Assembly: GCF_904849725.1 (NCBI RefSeq) | Contig: NC_058518.1 | Location: forward strand, 210,750,741 to 210,814,740 | DNA from: Hordeum vulgare subsp. vulgare | Lineage: Eukaryota > Streptophyta > Magnoliopsida > Poales > Poaceae | Direction: 5' to 3' | DNA length: 64,000 nt | Shown: piece after piece, positions 11,307 to 21,261 of the stretch | Position numbering within the stretch: position 1 is the first letter of the stretch | Layout: every line of letters starts with the position of its first letter | The notes under the pieces: model-generated | Databases searched by the model: none | What the model was told of the DNA's origin: nothing | What the model saw: only the letters and a program-made list of their open reading frames with translations | Position numbers and translations under genes: made by a program

Positions 11307-12367
11307 CAAAGAATAGGTAATATCATTAAGCGTCAGGAAATGCCTATGAACTATTCACTTGTCATTGAACCATTTGATGTTTGGGGTTTTGATTATATGG
11401 GACCTTTTCCAAAATCAAACGGGTATACTCATATCCTAGTTGTTGTTGATTACGTCACTAAGTGGGTAGAAGTTATCCCCACTAGTAGTGCTGATCACAA
11501 CACCTCTATCAGGATGCTGAAAGAAGTTATTTTCCCTAGATTTGGAGTCCCTAGATATCTAATGACCGACGGTGGTTCACATTTATTCATGGTGCTTTCC
11601 GTAAAACGCTTGCTAAGTACGATGTCAACCATAGAATTGTGTCTCCCTATCACCCTCAGTCCGGTGGTCAAGTAGAGCTAAGCGATAGAGAGATTAAACT
11701 GATTCTGCAAAAGACTGTTAACAGGTCTAGAAAGAATTGGTCTAAGAAGCTCGATGAAGCACCGTGGGCTTATAGAACTTCCTATAAGAATCCCATGGGC
11801 ATGTCTCCGTACAAAATGGTGTACGGTAAAGCATGTCATTTACCTCTTGAGCTAGAGCATAAAGCTTATTGGGCAATCAAAGAGCTCAACTTTGATTTCA
11901 AACTTGCTGGTGAGAAGAGGTTATTTGACATTAGCTTGCTTGATGAATGGAGAACTCAGGCATATGAGAATGCCAAGTTGTTCAAAGAAAACGTTAAGAC
12001 GTGGCATGATAAGAGGATACAAAAGCGTGGGTTCAATGTAGGCGATTATGTCTTGCTATATAATTCTCATTTACGATTCTTTGCAGGCAAGCTTCTCTCT
12101 AAATGGGATGGTCCCTATATTGTTGCGCAAGTACATTGTTCCGGTGCTATGAAGATCAACAACACGAAAGGTAATTGTCCGAGAGTTGTAAATGGGCATA
12201 GAATCAAGCATTATATCTCAGGTACTCCCATAAATGTTGAAAGCAATATTATCAATACCATAACTCCGGAGGAATACCGAAGGGATATTGATCAGCCTGT
12301 TTCACACTCCGAAAATGAAGAGGTATGTGATTCGGTAAGAAAACAGACTCCAAAACTTTTCGAGTAG
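11307..12367 (+). pseudogene. RT-3 integrase core and C-terminal domain
   Basis: Frame 1 (from 11340) gives the catalytic core start DVWGFDYMGPFPKSNGYTHI (first D) and YLMTDGGSHLF (second D). A small frameshift near 11580 moves the rest to the frame of 11639-12367: YHPQSGGQVELSDREIKLIL with the likely catalytic Glu, APWAYRTSYKNPMGMSPYKM, then the C-terminal GFNVGDYVLLYNSHLRFFAG and KLLSKWDGPYIV. The frame ends with TAG at 12365. Integrase would insert the cDNA into the chromosome. The stop in the zinc finger and this frameshift inactivate it. Confidence 0.85.
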
Positions 12368-12575
12368 GAATTTTTCTCCGTTTTGGAATATTTGAAAAAA
12401 TACAAAAATTGGAAGTAGTATGGAAAGCGCGCGAGGAGGCGACAAGCCTGCCAGGCGAGGGCCCACCCCCTGGTCACGCCTGGGGGGCTTGTGGCCACCT
12501 CGTACGCCTCCCGGACTACGTTTTTGTGTGGAGTACTCCTTCTGGTCTGGAAAAAAATCAATATATATTTTCCCA
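12365..12575 (+). repeat. LTR-like GC-rich segment after RT-3 pol
   Basis: This spacer resembles the promoter-proximal part of the element's own LTR (about 6205-6390) in order: an AT-rich stretch with AAAAAATAC, a GC-rich part with GGGGGCTTGTGG, then the identical 15-mer TCTGGAAAAAAATCA (12546-12560 and 6367-6381). See findings. Confidence 0.5.
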
Positions 12576-12653
12576 TGAGGTCTGACCCTTGTATCATGCA
12601 GATTTCCTCTGTTTTCGTTTCGAGCCTGTTTTCTGCCGCAGAATTAGGGCAAG

Positions 12654-13217
12654 ATGTCGTCTTATGAATCTGTGGGGGAGAACAACCTCCCTCAAGTTTA
12701 TGGAAAAGTAAGTGCTAATCTGAAAAGGATGGAGGTCATGGAGGCTAAGAAAAGGCTACCTAAAGAAACCAAGGGAAAACCCTAGGAGAATAATCAGGCG
12801 TGGGACGAAGTGCAATCTGTGCTCAACAAGGAAGAAGTTGAAGAAGTGGATTTCCTCCAACCCTACCTCCACCTACAGTCTCCATCCTTGATTGAACTCT
12901 TGAGGTTTTGTGAAACAACTTGTGCTCGCAATACTTATCTCACTCATGAAGTTGTTTTGCTGGAGAAACATATCACAGATCTCCAAGGTATAAATCAAAG
13001 ATTGATTGAGCACCTATGCCTTGGAAGACGGAGGATCAAACTCATGTTGCAACAACTCCACCACCATCACCTCCAAAGGAAGACAACTAAGCATGGGTAT
13101 GGGCAATCCCCTTGGCTTGTGCCAAGCTTGGGGGAGTTGCCCTGGTATCGTATCACCATCACATCTTTTGCCTTTACCTTTGTTTTAGTTTTCCTTTTAA
13201 GTTTTCTCTTTCTCTAG
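12654..13217 (+). CDS. RT-3 extra ORF downstream of pol: coiled coil plus C-terminal hydrophobic stretch
   Basis: The frame starts at ATG 12654 (MSSYESVGENNLPQVYGKVS), meets one TAG (12783-12785) and stays open in the same phase to 13217. A likely coiled coil spans LTHEVVLLEKHITDLQGINQ (about 12939-12998). The C-terminal 21 residues (ITITSFAFTFVLVFLLSFLF plus L) are strongly hydrophobic and could form a membrane helix. Athila elements often carry an ORF between integrase and the 3' LTR, sometimes called env-like. Here nothing shows true envelope function, and the hydrophobic tail overlaps a pyrimidine-rich zone that may be untranslated. Confidence 0.4.
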
Positions 13218-14442
13218 TAGATGAAAAGTCTTAGTGTTTTAGTCTTGAGATTTGCTTTGTGTCACCCCCGATGTATTCGAGCTCGTGAGCCATATAATAA
13301 AGAGTGTCTTAGTTGAAGGGCTTTGCCTCTTGCCATGATCAAATGATTGAGAATAGAACAAAAGCATGAAACATCATGTAATGATCTTATGGGAAGTGAT
13401 GGTTTCACATATAAAAAGAATGAGGATTGAAACTTGTTGAGGGTAGGCAAACGTAGACCTTGGTCATGGTTGCAATTAATAGGAAGTGATAAAGAAGGAG
13501 AGGTTCACATATAAATATATCATCTCTTACACCATCTATGATTGTGAACACTCAAGTAAATTGTCTATGGATTGAATAAGATCCCTCAAGTAAGTTGTCA
13601 TTGGTGCAAGCAATAAAAGTTGCTCCTTAATATGTATGATCTATTACTGTGTGGAAAATAAGCTTTGTACGAACCTGTGATGAGGAAGACATAAAAGCGA
13701 CAGACTGCATAATAAAGTTCTTTATCACAGGAGGCAATATAAAGTGACATTCCTCCGCACTAAGAGGACTGGCATCCAAACCTCAAAAGCGCATGACAAC
13801 CTCTGCCTCCTTCTGTGAAGGGCCTATCTTGTACCTTTACTTTTTGCCCTTGAAAGAGTCATGGTGATCTTCGCCAATTCCTTCTTTCGCCTTTATCTTG
13901 GCTAACGTCATATGCTAGGGAAAGATAGATATTCATATGTCAACTTGGAGGTAAGTATTCATGAATTATTATTCTTGACATTACCCTTGAGATATGTCAA
14001 CTTGGAGGTAAGTATTCATATGTCAACTTGGAGGTAAGCAGTTGGGAGCCGAAACTATAAGCCCCTATCTTTCTGTGTGTCCAGCTGAAACTTTGATCTC
14101 ATGAGTACCACGTGAGTTGCAGCAATTGTAGAGAATGAAAGGATGATTGAGTATGTGGATTTGCTTTACAAGCTATTATTTGACTCTTTCTGATGGTGTG
14201 ATAAATTGCAATTGCTTCAATGACTATAGGCTATCGGTTGTTACTTCTCGGTAAGATTCTTGATCCATGCTTTACTTTGTGAAGAAATTATCACTTTAGC
14301 ATGAGAGATTATATGTTGGTATTTCTGTTCTGATCATGATCATGATGCTTGCATGTTCATATATTGTTTTGTCGACACCTCTCTCCCTAAACATGTGGAC
14401 ATATTTATTGAGCTAGGTTTTCTCTTGAGGACAAGCGAGGTC
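13218..14442. other. Untranslated 3' region of RT-3
   Basis: No supported coding sequence. It holds the triplicated short repeat at 13934-14039 and ends at the polypurine tract. A first copy of the purine motif CAAGCTTGGGGGAGTTG lies upstream at 13125-13141, inside the extra ORF. Confidence 0.6.
13934..14039. repeat. Three copies of a 25-base motif
   Basis: ATATGTCAACTTGGAGGTAA recurs at about 13935, 13992 and 14018, the last two in direct tandem (26-base period). It looks like local replication slippage in the untranslated region. Confidence 0.75.
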
Positions 14443-14457
14443 TAAGCTTGGGGGAGT
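14443..14457 (+). other. Polypurine tract of RT-3
   Basis: AAGCTTGGGGGAGT directly precedes the TGATACG of the 3' LTR. It would prime plus-strand DNA synthesis. Confidence 0.75.
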
Positions 14458-15949
14458 TGATACGTCCATTATGCATCATGTTTTCATGTTGATATTTATT
14501 GCATCATGTGCCTTTCCTCTCTTATGTTGCAAGTATTACATGAAGAGGGAGAATGCCGGCAACTGGATTTCTGGCGTAGAAGTGGAGCAAGTTTAAGATA
14601 CCTATTCTGCGCAACTCCAAATGCCATAAAAATCAATGATGGTTTTTTTCTCGATTTTTAAAAATACTGGGCCGAAGAAGTGCCAGAGGAGAGCAACCAG
14701 GGGGCCACAAGCCTGGTAGGCGCGGCCACCCCCCCTGACCGCGCCTATGGAGCTTATGGGCTCCCTGCTGGCCCGTTGGCCCCCCTCTTCTGCTATATGA
14801 AGGATTTCGCCCGGAAAAAATCAGGAGGAGGCTTTTTCGAGGATTCACCGCCGCCACGAGGCGGAACTTGAGCAGAACCAATTTAGAGCTTCGGCAGGAC
14901 GATCCTGCCGAGGAAAGTTCCCTCCCGGAGGGGGAAATCGTCACCATCGTCATCACCAGCACTCCTCTCATCGGAGGGGACTCGTCACCATCAACATCTT
15001 CATCAGCACCATCTCATCTCCAAACCCTAGTTCATCTCTTCTAACCAATCTACGTCTCACGACTCCGATTGGTACTCGTAAGGTTGCTAGTAGTGTTAAT
15101 TAATCTTTGTAGTTGATTCTAGTAGGATTACTTGGTGGAAGTGTTTATGTTCAGATCCTTGATGCTACTCATTACCTCTCTGGTCATGAATATGATTATG
15201 CTTTGTGAGTAGTTACTTTTGTTCCTAAGGACATGGGATAAGTCATGCTAATAGTAGTCATGTGCATTTGGTATTCGTTCGGTAATTTGATGTGTTGTAT
15301 GTTGTTTTTCCTCTAGTGGTGTTATGTGAACCTCAACAACATAACACTTCACCATTATTTGGGCCTAGAGGAAGGCATTGGTAAGTAGTAAGTAGATGAT
15401 GGGTTGCTAGAGTGACAGAAGCTTAAACCCTAGTTTATGTGTTGCTTCGTAAGGGGCTGATTTGGATCCACTAGTTTAATGCTATGGTTAGACTTTGTCT
15501 TAATTCTTCTTTCGTAGTTCCGGATGCTTGCGAGAGGGGTTAATCATAAGTGGGATGCTTGTCCAAGTAAGGGAAGTACCCAAGTGCCAGTCCACCCACA
15601 TATCAAATAAGTCAAAGTAACGAACGCGAATCATATGAACATGATGAAAACTAGCATGACAGAAATTCCCGTGTGTCCTCGGGACCGTTTTTCCTTCTAT
15701 AAGACTTCGTCCAGGCTTGTCCCTTGCTACAAAAGGGATTGGGCCACTTTTCTGCACCGTTGCTACTTTTGTTACTTGTTGCATGCTACGAATCATCTCA
15801 CCACACAATCACTTGTTACCGACAATTTCAGTGCTTGCAGATTTTATATTGCTGAAAACCACTTGTCAGATCCTTCTGCTCCTCGTTGGGTTCGACACTC
15901 TTACTTATGGAAAGGACTACAATTGATCCCCTATACTTGTGGGTCATCA
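14458..15949 (+). repeat. 3' LTR of RT-3 (1492 bp)
   Basis: Same ends as the 5' copy (TGATACGTCC … GTGGGTCATCA). TATA-like CTATATGAAG at about 14793. It lacks about 35 bases present after position 50 of the 5' copy. The frames at 14633-15985 are LTR shadows. Confidence 0.9.
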
Positions 15950-16625
15950 ATCGTTCCTGGCCTTCACGGTCCTCAGGAACCTTGAAGTCTTCAGCCTCCA
16001 TGCTGTCCTCCATATTGTCAGGACGGAGGTAGTTGTCATCGTCTGAATTGTTGGGGTCGTCTAGATCGGATTGGCCGTCAGCCTTGTTCGAATCCTCCAG
16101 TGGTATCTCGGGAGCTCGAGGTTACCTGTGACCTCGTGGTTCATGTACTCCCCGATGCCCTGTATGGTACCCCTTCCCTTGTTCGCCTTGTATTGTTTGC
16201 CTTTCTTTCGACCCTATGATGGCTTGTCCCCGGACTTATGTCATTTTGTGGAATGTGGGTGTGGTCGCCATTGCCGTTAGGTTTGTCTACCATGTAGACT
16301 TCGTAGGTGGAGGTTGCAGTCCATCGCCCAGGGCAGGGTCATCGGTCGTGTACTCCATGTCTTCGACCTCCTCGGATGCGTAATCTAGCATGTCGGATAA
16401 GTCTTAGACGGTGGCTACCAAGTGGGTGGTGGGTGGGCCATAGAAGTCCTCGTAATCCGCCATCGAACCGGTCCGAGCATAGCTCACGTCTGGTCCATCC
16501 ACGATTTTCATCGATTGGATATAGTTGAGCATCTCGTTTAACACCGAGAGGCTGTCCCGATCGATCTCTTGATGATTTTCGGATCTAACCTCCATAGCTT
16601 CCGCGAGGGAAGTGAGTTTGGCCAT
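15950..16625 (-). pseudogene. RT-2 gag N-terminal region
   Basis: The clearest frame starts MAKLTSLAEAMEVRSENHQE (16625 leftward) and continues through MLNYIQSMKIVDGPDVSYAR to a stop near 16404. The same phase then resumes with an acidic stretch (DMLDYASEEVEDMEYTTDDP). Toward 15950 a DDPNNSDDDNYLRPDNMEDS segment leads into the RT-3 insertion. This is the variable, acidic N-terminal gag region of Tat/Retand elements. Several stops make it non-functional. Confidence 0.5.
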
Positions 16626-16967
16626 GGTTGTCTACCATTATCCGGGTGTAGATGTCGGGTCCGGGCTCGCAGCCAACTCTCCGAAATGGGAACCGAGGTC
16701 ATGGCCGTACAAGAGACCCGAAGTCAAGGCTTCAAGATCTTAGAGCTCATCGGGCAAAACCGTGACCTTAGCAGGGAGATGATTTCCCTACCTCCTCATC
16801 GGAGACGAGACATCCGATCTGGCCAAGGCGCCCGGTTGGGTCGGCGCGCAGCGTGAAGCTACTGAACGTGAGAACCTGCCCGGGGACAAAGATATCCCTG
16901 TTGTTGATTCGATCACTTATGATTAAGCCGACCATCAATCCTTCCGGTGACCCCATAGCGGAAATCT

Positions 16968-16982
16968 CAATGAAAGCACCAA
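16968..16982 (-). other. Primer-binding-like site of RT-2
   Basis: The minus strand reads TTGGTGCTTTCATTG directly after the LTR end. I recognise this tract from the same place in many Triticeae gypsy elements. I did not match it to a tRNA. Confidence 0.5.
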
Positions 16983-17460
16983 TGTCCGTGTGAAAACCGG
17001 CGGATCTCAGGTAGGGGGTCCCGAACTGTGGACCTTGGATCGATGGGTTGCACGAAACAAAGGGGACAATGTTTACCCAGGTTCGGGCCTTCTTGAGGAG
17101 GTAAAACCCTACATCCTTCTTGATTATATTCATACAGTATGAGGATTATAGAGTTCATCTACCTCGTGATCGTATGATCTAAACCCTAGATGAATCAAAT
17201 TGTCTATGTGGATGAAACCCTCTGATTTATATAGATACTAGGGATTCCTAGGGTTACATACAACCGACCTCAGCCAGGGGTAAATGTGCCAGTCTAGCCT
17301 ACACAACTTGGACGACACACGTGTCTTTAGAGCTTTCCTACTCGTTTATCAGATCGTCATGCAGTCTGGTCTTCAACAATAAACCCCATACGACTGGCCC
17401 CTAAAATATGGGTTGGCCGCCCTAGGACCCCTTAATCGAAGACTCTGTTAGCTATGATCA
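16983..17460 (-). repeat. 5' LTR of RT-2 (about 478 bp)
   Basis: On the minus strand it runs from TGATCATAGCTAACAG to CACACGGACA. TATA-like CTATATAAA is at about 17226-17234. It holds the GTAGGGTTTTAC … CGAACCTGGGTAAA motif (about 17069-17117) shared with RT-11 and RT-12. The outer boundary could be three bases further right. Confidence 0.65.
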
Positions 17461-17680
17461 TCAAGCCATCGATCTTCAGCCACACTTCAGTTAATGTGAG
17501 AGACCAATCCACATCCTGGATGAAGCCGATCATTGTACCAGAAGCCGCACCATCAAGTACTTCAAGGTCAAGTGGAGCAACCATAGTGAAGCAGAAGCAA
17601 CATGGGAGCGTGAAGACTACCTCAGATCAGCGCCTAGCCAAGGAATATCGGGGACGAGATTCTTGTACGGGGAGTAGGTC
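17461..17680 (+). pseudogene. RT-4 integrase tail with chromodomain
   Basis: Around 17535-17625 one frame reads RTIKYFKVKWSNHSEAEATW followed by EREDYLR. This matches the chromodomain at the C-terminus of chromovirus integrases, which directs insertion toward particular chromatin. Only the tail of pol is present. Confidence 0.8.
17667..17680 (+). other. Polypurine tract of RT-4
   Basis: TACGGGGAGTAGG directly before the LTR start TGTCACATC. Confidence 0.65.
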
Positions 17681-18600
17681 TGTCACATCTTGTGTTTGTA
17701 CCACTTTTGCCACATTATGTTTTTATAAAATTTGGAGCGAATTTTTTTTATATTTGTGATGGTCATTTGGTTGTTGCTTGCTTATGTGACTAAATGAGTT
17801 TTGAATCACTATAGTTATTATCCTCTATATAATTCATCTCCTTGACCCCAAACCCTTACCCAATGATCACGCCATGTGAATAGGACCAGAAAACTATTTT
17901 TTATAAATTATTGTTTCAACAAAAGGAACTTATTCATTTTAAGCTTTCTAAAACCCCTGATTTGAGATTTGCACTTCAAGTCCCCCAATTTAGGTGACAA
18001 GCCTTACCCCAAACTTTTTATTTCGAACCTATTATCAAAAAGGTTTCTCAAAACCTTAAAATAATTATTTAGTAGTTATTTTCCTATTTTATATAAACAC
18101 ATCTTTCTAGAGCCATAAATGGTATTTTATAGGGAAAAAATATTTTATAACTTCAAAAATATTTGAGAAATTTTAGGGAAAGTGAGTGGACATAGATTTT
18201 CCATACAGAATAGTTTCAACAGATGGTCATATTCAAAATCTTGGACAAAACCCATTTAAATCATTTCTGCCTATTTCAAGCTTTTGAAATGTTTCCATAG
18301 GAATTATTCTCAATAAATTCCAGGAAAACTCTGGCAAGTCACACATGCTAAATGTGGTGATACTGGAAAGTTTCATCCGAGTCTAAGTTGGTTTGATTCA
18401 CCAAAGTACCCCAGAACCCTTTGTGTCCAAAGTTAAATTTGAGCAACTTTACATTGCCATGTTTATCCAATTGGCCCAAACTATACCAGGGTGATCTATC
18501 CCCCAAATAAGGATGCTAGACAAAGTTGTGCATTTGAGGGAGTTGATTTGATCACTTTTGTTCATAGGAATCTGATTCTGTCCATTTCTAGAGCAATAGC
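17681..18600 (+). repeat. 3' LTR of RT-4, truncated
   Basis: Starts TGTCACATCTTGTGTTTGTACCAC and can be followed side by side with the RT-16 LTR (reverse complement of 57140-58121) to about 18600. The promoter part present in RT-16 (TATA at 56446) is missing here. No genes in this stretch. Confidence 0.8.
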
Positions 18601-18609
18601 CACGTCAAC

Positions 18610-19900
18610 AATCACATGAGCATCTAACACCATAGGCCGGGTTGGAGAATTACGGGGCAGTTGACCACTATTAGAGGCTGCTGGTGAATCATGCCGGCTC
18701 TAACTACGACTTGCATAAGGAGTAGAGTGAACCCAGTCTGGACTATGAGAATATTGTGCGTGATGGGTCATCAAATTTTTAACATCTCAATGGCGTTCCT
18801 GGCTTCAACATCAATTAAGGTATTTCCGATGACAGAGTGCCCCAAGATTACGACTCGCTGCCAGCATTTTATCCACTGGATTTGTTAATTGACCCGCTAG
18901 CATATGGAAATGTCAAGGCGGTGATTGAGCAGCAGACGGCTGATTTGTCTGGCTCTGCTGGGTTGGCTGACGAGGTTGATCGTCCCGAGGTTGTCCAGTC
19001 TCTAGGGTGCAATGTGGTGTGTTTGAAAGGCATGATGGCTCAAGATTAGGTGGATGCGGCTCTCAAGCCTCCTATGATGAACTACCTCCGAGGAGTCTCG
19101 ACGAAGACCCGACTGCCAGGCTTCTGCCTTCGGTCGTTCGGCCTTAGTATGAATATGAGCCTCTAGATCCTCCATTAGAGCATTTTCGGCATCAATCTCC
19201 TCCTGAATATTGGTCATATGTACACGATGTTTAGTGAGCTCCATATTACGCTCCTCCCTATTTTTTGGCGTCACTCGTGACTCCACGAGTTTGGTCATAT
19301 CTACCATCAAGTAGTCCATACCCTGAGTCGGCATCTTTCTCGACCTAGCATCATATGAAGTTGGCGTCAAGCCACCAAAGCCGTTGGCTGCTCCTGCTAC
19401 TGTGGAATTGTGAGCCGTCGTGGTTCCTTCCGCGTAAACTTCGCCTAGACACTGCACTCGAGGAACTCTAGATTGTCGAGGCATTCCCCAAGCATGCCAT
19501 AAAAAATCATGCAGATCGACTTGGTGCCTCCAACTCACGACTCGCCATCAAAGTTAACAAATGCATCCCCGCTGGTCATGGAATTGTCACAGAGCTCAAC
19601 TCCCTGAGTTAATTCAATGAAGACATGCTTCCTACAGGCTTGAATGTGGCCTGGTTGCTTGTGATGAGCCAGCTCAACTATGTCGGTACAGATATTCGGG
19701 ACGGGTCCTTACACTCCGATATTGCCGATTAACACATGGATCTTGCCGAAGGGGACCCGGTACCTGTACTCGATTGATCTAGTCTCAGGGCCCCCGTCCG
19801 AGTCGTGGAAGTAAAGCATACTGTGGCGGCTCTTGGTCATCTAGTCGATCGTGTATCCCTTGATCCCTAGGATATCTCCCTCCAAGAACGCAACACAACT
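18610..19900 (-). pseudogene. RT-5 gag leader and N-terminal gag, decayed
   Basis: Three zones on the minus strand. (1) 19560-19900: MTKSRHSMLYFHDSDGGPET then IEYRYRVPFGKIHVLIGNIG, also present in RT-9. (2) 19002-19538: a 178-codon open frame with QGMDYLMVDMTKLVESRVTP and a charged, probably helical EIDAENALMEDLEAHIH segment. (3) 18610-18990: QPRQPTQQSQTNQPSAAQSP and AQYSHSPDWVHSTPYASRS, a Gln/Ser-rich piece typical of the gag N-terminus of Triticeae gypsy elements. Stops separate the zones. Confidence 0.5.
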
Positions 19901-19909
19901 GTGCTCTTG

Positions 19910-19927
19910 CCCCATGGTGGGTGCCAA
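19910..19927 (-). other. Primer-binding-like site of RT-5
   Basis: The minus strand reads TTGGCACCCACCATGGGG, close to the TTGGCGCCCACCGTGGGG tract known after the LTR of Tat-type elements. It lies about 12 bases inside the proposed LTR end. Confidence 0.5.
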
Positions 19928-19939
19928 CTATCGTGGTTT

Positions 19940-20385
19940 TGTCACGACAGGTGTCCTCGTGATAAGACTAAGTCTAGGATCCAACGCAACTAGGTGGTTG
20001 CTTGGGTGGGGTTGTTCAGGAACGAGACACAAACGTTTAACCAAGTTCGACACCTCTGATGGAGGTAAAAGCCTACATCCTGCTTTTGGTGTTAGTGATG
20101 ATGATCTCAATTACAATGGTGTGTAAACGCTCAACTAGTTCTCGAGGGTTTCTAGCTTGTCCTCTCTACCTCACGGGCTCTCCTATATATATATAGGTTA
20201 AGGGCCTGAGATTAGAACAAAGTTCAGGTCGTACTCTGACTCGTGACTTATTCTAATTCTTACTCATCTATCCAAGTAGGAAACCTTCTTGAGTCTTCTC
20301 CTTGAGCTAGCCCGCCAAGTGAGTGTGTAACCCGGTCTACAGGTCATCCCGTGGGCGAGTCACATCATAGGTTATATCCCTAACA
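19940..20385 (-). repeat. 5' LTR of RT-5 (about 446 bp)
   Basis: Minus strand TGTTAGGGATATAACC … CCTGTCGTGACA. TATA box CTATATATATATAGG at about 20184-20196. The inner boundary is approximate. Confidence 0.65.
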
Positions 20386-20399
20386 CTTTGTGATGTCGT

Positions 20400-21261
20400 T
20401 GCTCAATCCCATCATGAAGTGGAAATTCATCCAAATGGGTCATCCACACCGGCTCGTGGCAAGGCTTTCTTCATCTCCATGAAGTACTCCTCGAGGGACT
20501 TGGATCCTTCTATGGTGTTCTCCAATTGGCTTTGAAGATATTTCATGTATCTATAGGCACAAACTCTCGCTGCATCGCTTTCTTCGTCTTGGGCCAACTC
20601 ATGCCATAGCTCTTAGAAGTTGTGTCAAGCCACCAGGTGGACACATAGTCGTGGAAGTTCCTTGTGGCGCACTTAACTTAATCTTCGGAATGGACTTGGT
20701 GTAGATTGAGGAAGTATTCCATCTTGCACTCCCACTCAAGATACTCCTTGGGGTCTTGTGTCCCATAGAAATGGATCTCATGGTGGGTTTCATGGTCCGA
20801 GTAGCTTGTGGAAGTCCTAGACATGAGCTTGTGGAGCTTCTCTTGAGGTTCTTGTCGGTGAATATGTCGCATATCCGAAGGCAAATATGCCTTCAATCCG
20901 CTTGGGAAAGATACCAAGGTCGTTGACGAAGTCATCGAGCGGTGGTTGGTGTGAAGCTCATGACCTCATGTTCTTCTTGATGATTGTGTTGATGCTAATG
21001 TGACCTTGCCGGAAATGGTTGCTCAGAAATGTGTGCACATGAGCATATTCTCGTAGATGAGGAAGAACTCTTGCGCATGGCCATGAAGGCTTTGATCTCC
21101 TCCAAGTGCTTGTTTATCTTGGCGTCGATGTGGTCCTTCATGGCATTGAACTCATCGTTATGATCGTAGACCGAAGGAGATGTGTCCTCCCTATCCGTAG
21201 AATCACTCGAGAAGGTGTGAGAATAAGATGGAATGAACATGGGAGAGTTACCGATTTCCAA
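20400..21261 (-). pseudogene. RT-6 gag
   Basis: N-terminal frame from 21261: MEIGNSPMFIPSYSHTFSSD, then DAKINKHLEEIKAFM. After a frame change, 20935 leftward carries the gag core: FYGTQDPKEYLEWECKMEYF, NLHQVHSED, then (past a stop) KCATRNFHDYVSTWWLD and KTKKAMQREFVP. This is the retrotrans_gag pattern (D-P-x-E-Y-L-x-W … W-W) of Ty3/gypsy particles. At least three stops and one frameshift inactivate it. Confidence 0.75.

Larger units (their letters stand above)
5989..15949 (+). mobile_element. RT-3: near-complete Athila-type Ty3/gypsy element (9961 bp)
   Basis: Two LTRs (5989-7487, 14458-15949), a tRNA-Asp primer site, gag-protease-RT-RNase H-integrase in gypsy order, an extra ORF and a polypurine tract, flanked by near-matching 5-bp duplications. 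The LTR start TGATACGTCCATTTTGCATC resembles the Triticeae Sabrina type as I remember it. Coding parts carry only a handful of stops and frameshifts, but the two LTRs differ at roughly one base in ten over the first 250 bases by eye, plus a 35-base gap. It sits in the gag of RT-2. Confidence 0.92.
15950..17460 (-). mobile_element. RT-2: second segment (5' LTR, leader, gag N-terminus)
   Basis: Continuation of the gypsy element interrupted by RT-3. On the minus strand: LTR, primer site, leader of about 340 bases, then the gag N-terminal half reaching the RT-3 junction. The element itself lies in the 3' part of chromovirus RT-4. Confidence 0.72.
17461..18600 (+). mobile_element. RT-4: chromovirus (Ty3/gypsy) 3' end
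   Basis: The end of pol, polypurine tract and the first about 920 bases of a 3' LTR. Homologous in every part to RT-16 (58132-58330 and its LTR), in the opposite orientation. Left side cut by RT-2, right side ends abruptly near 18600 against RT-5. Confidence 0.8.
18605..20385 (-). mobile_element. RT-5: Tat/Retand-type gypsy, 5' LTR and gag leader
   Basis: On the minus strand: a 446-bp LTR, a primer-site region and a decayed gag N-terminal half that ends abruptly against the RT-4 LTR. It flanks RT-6 on the right; the base group beside its LTR is CTTTG (20386-20390). Confidence 0.68.
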
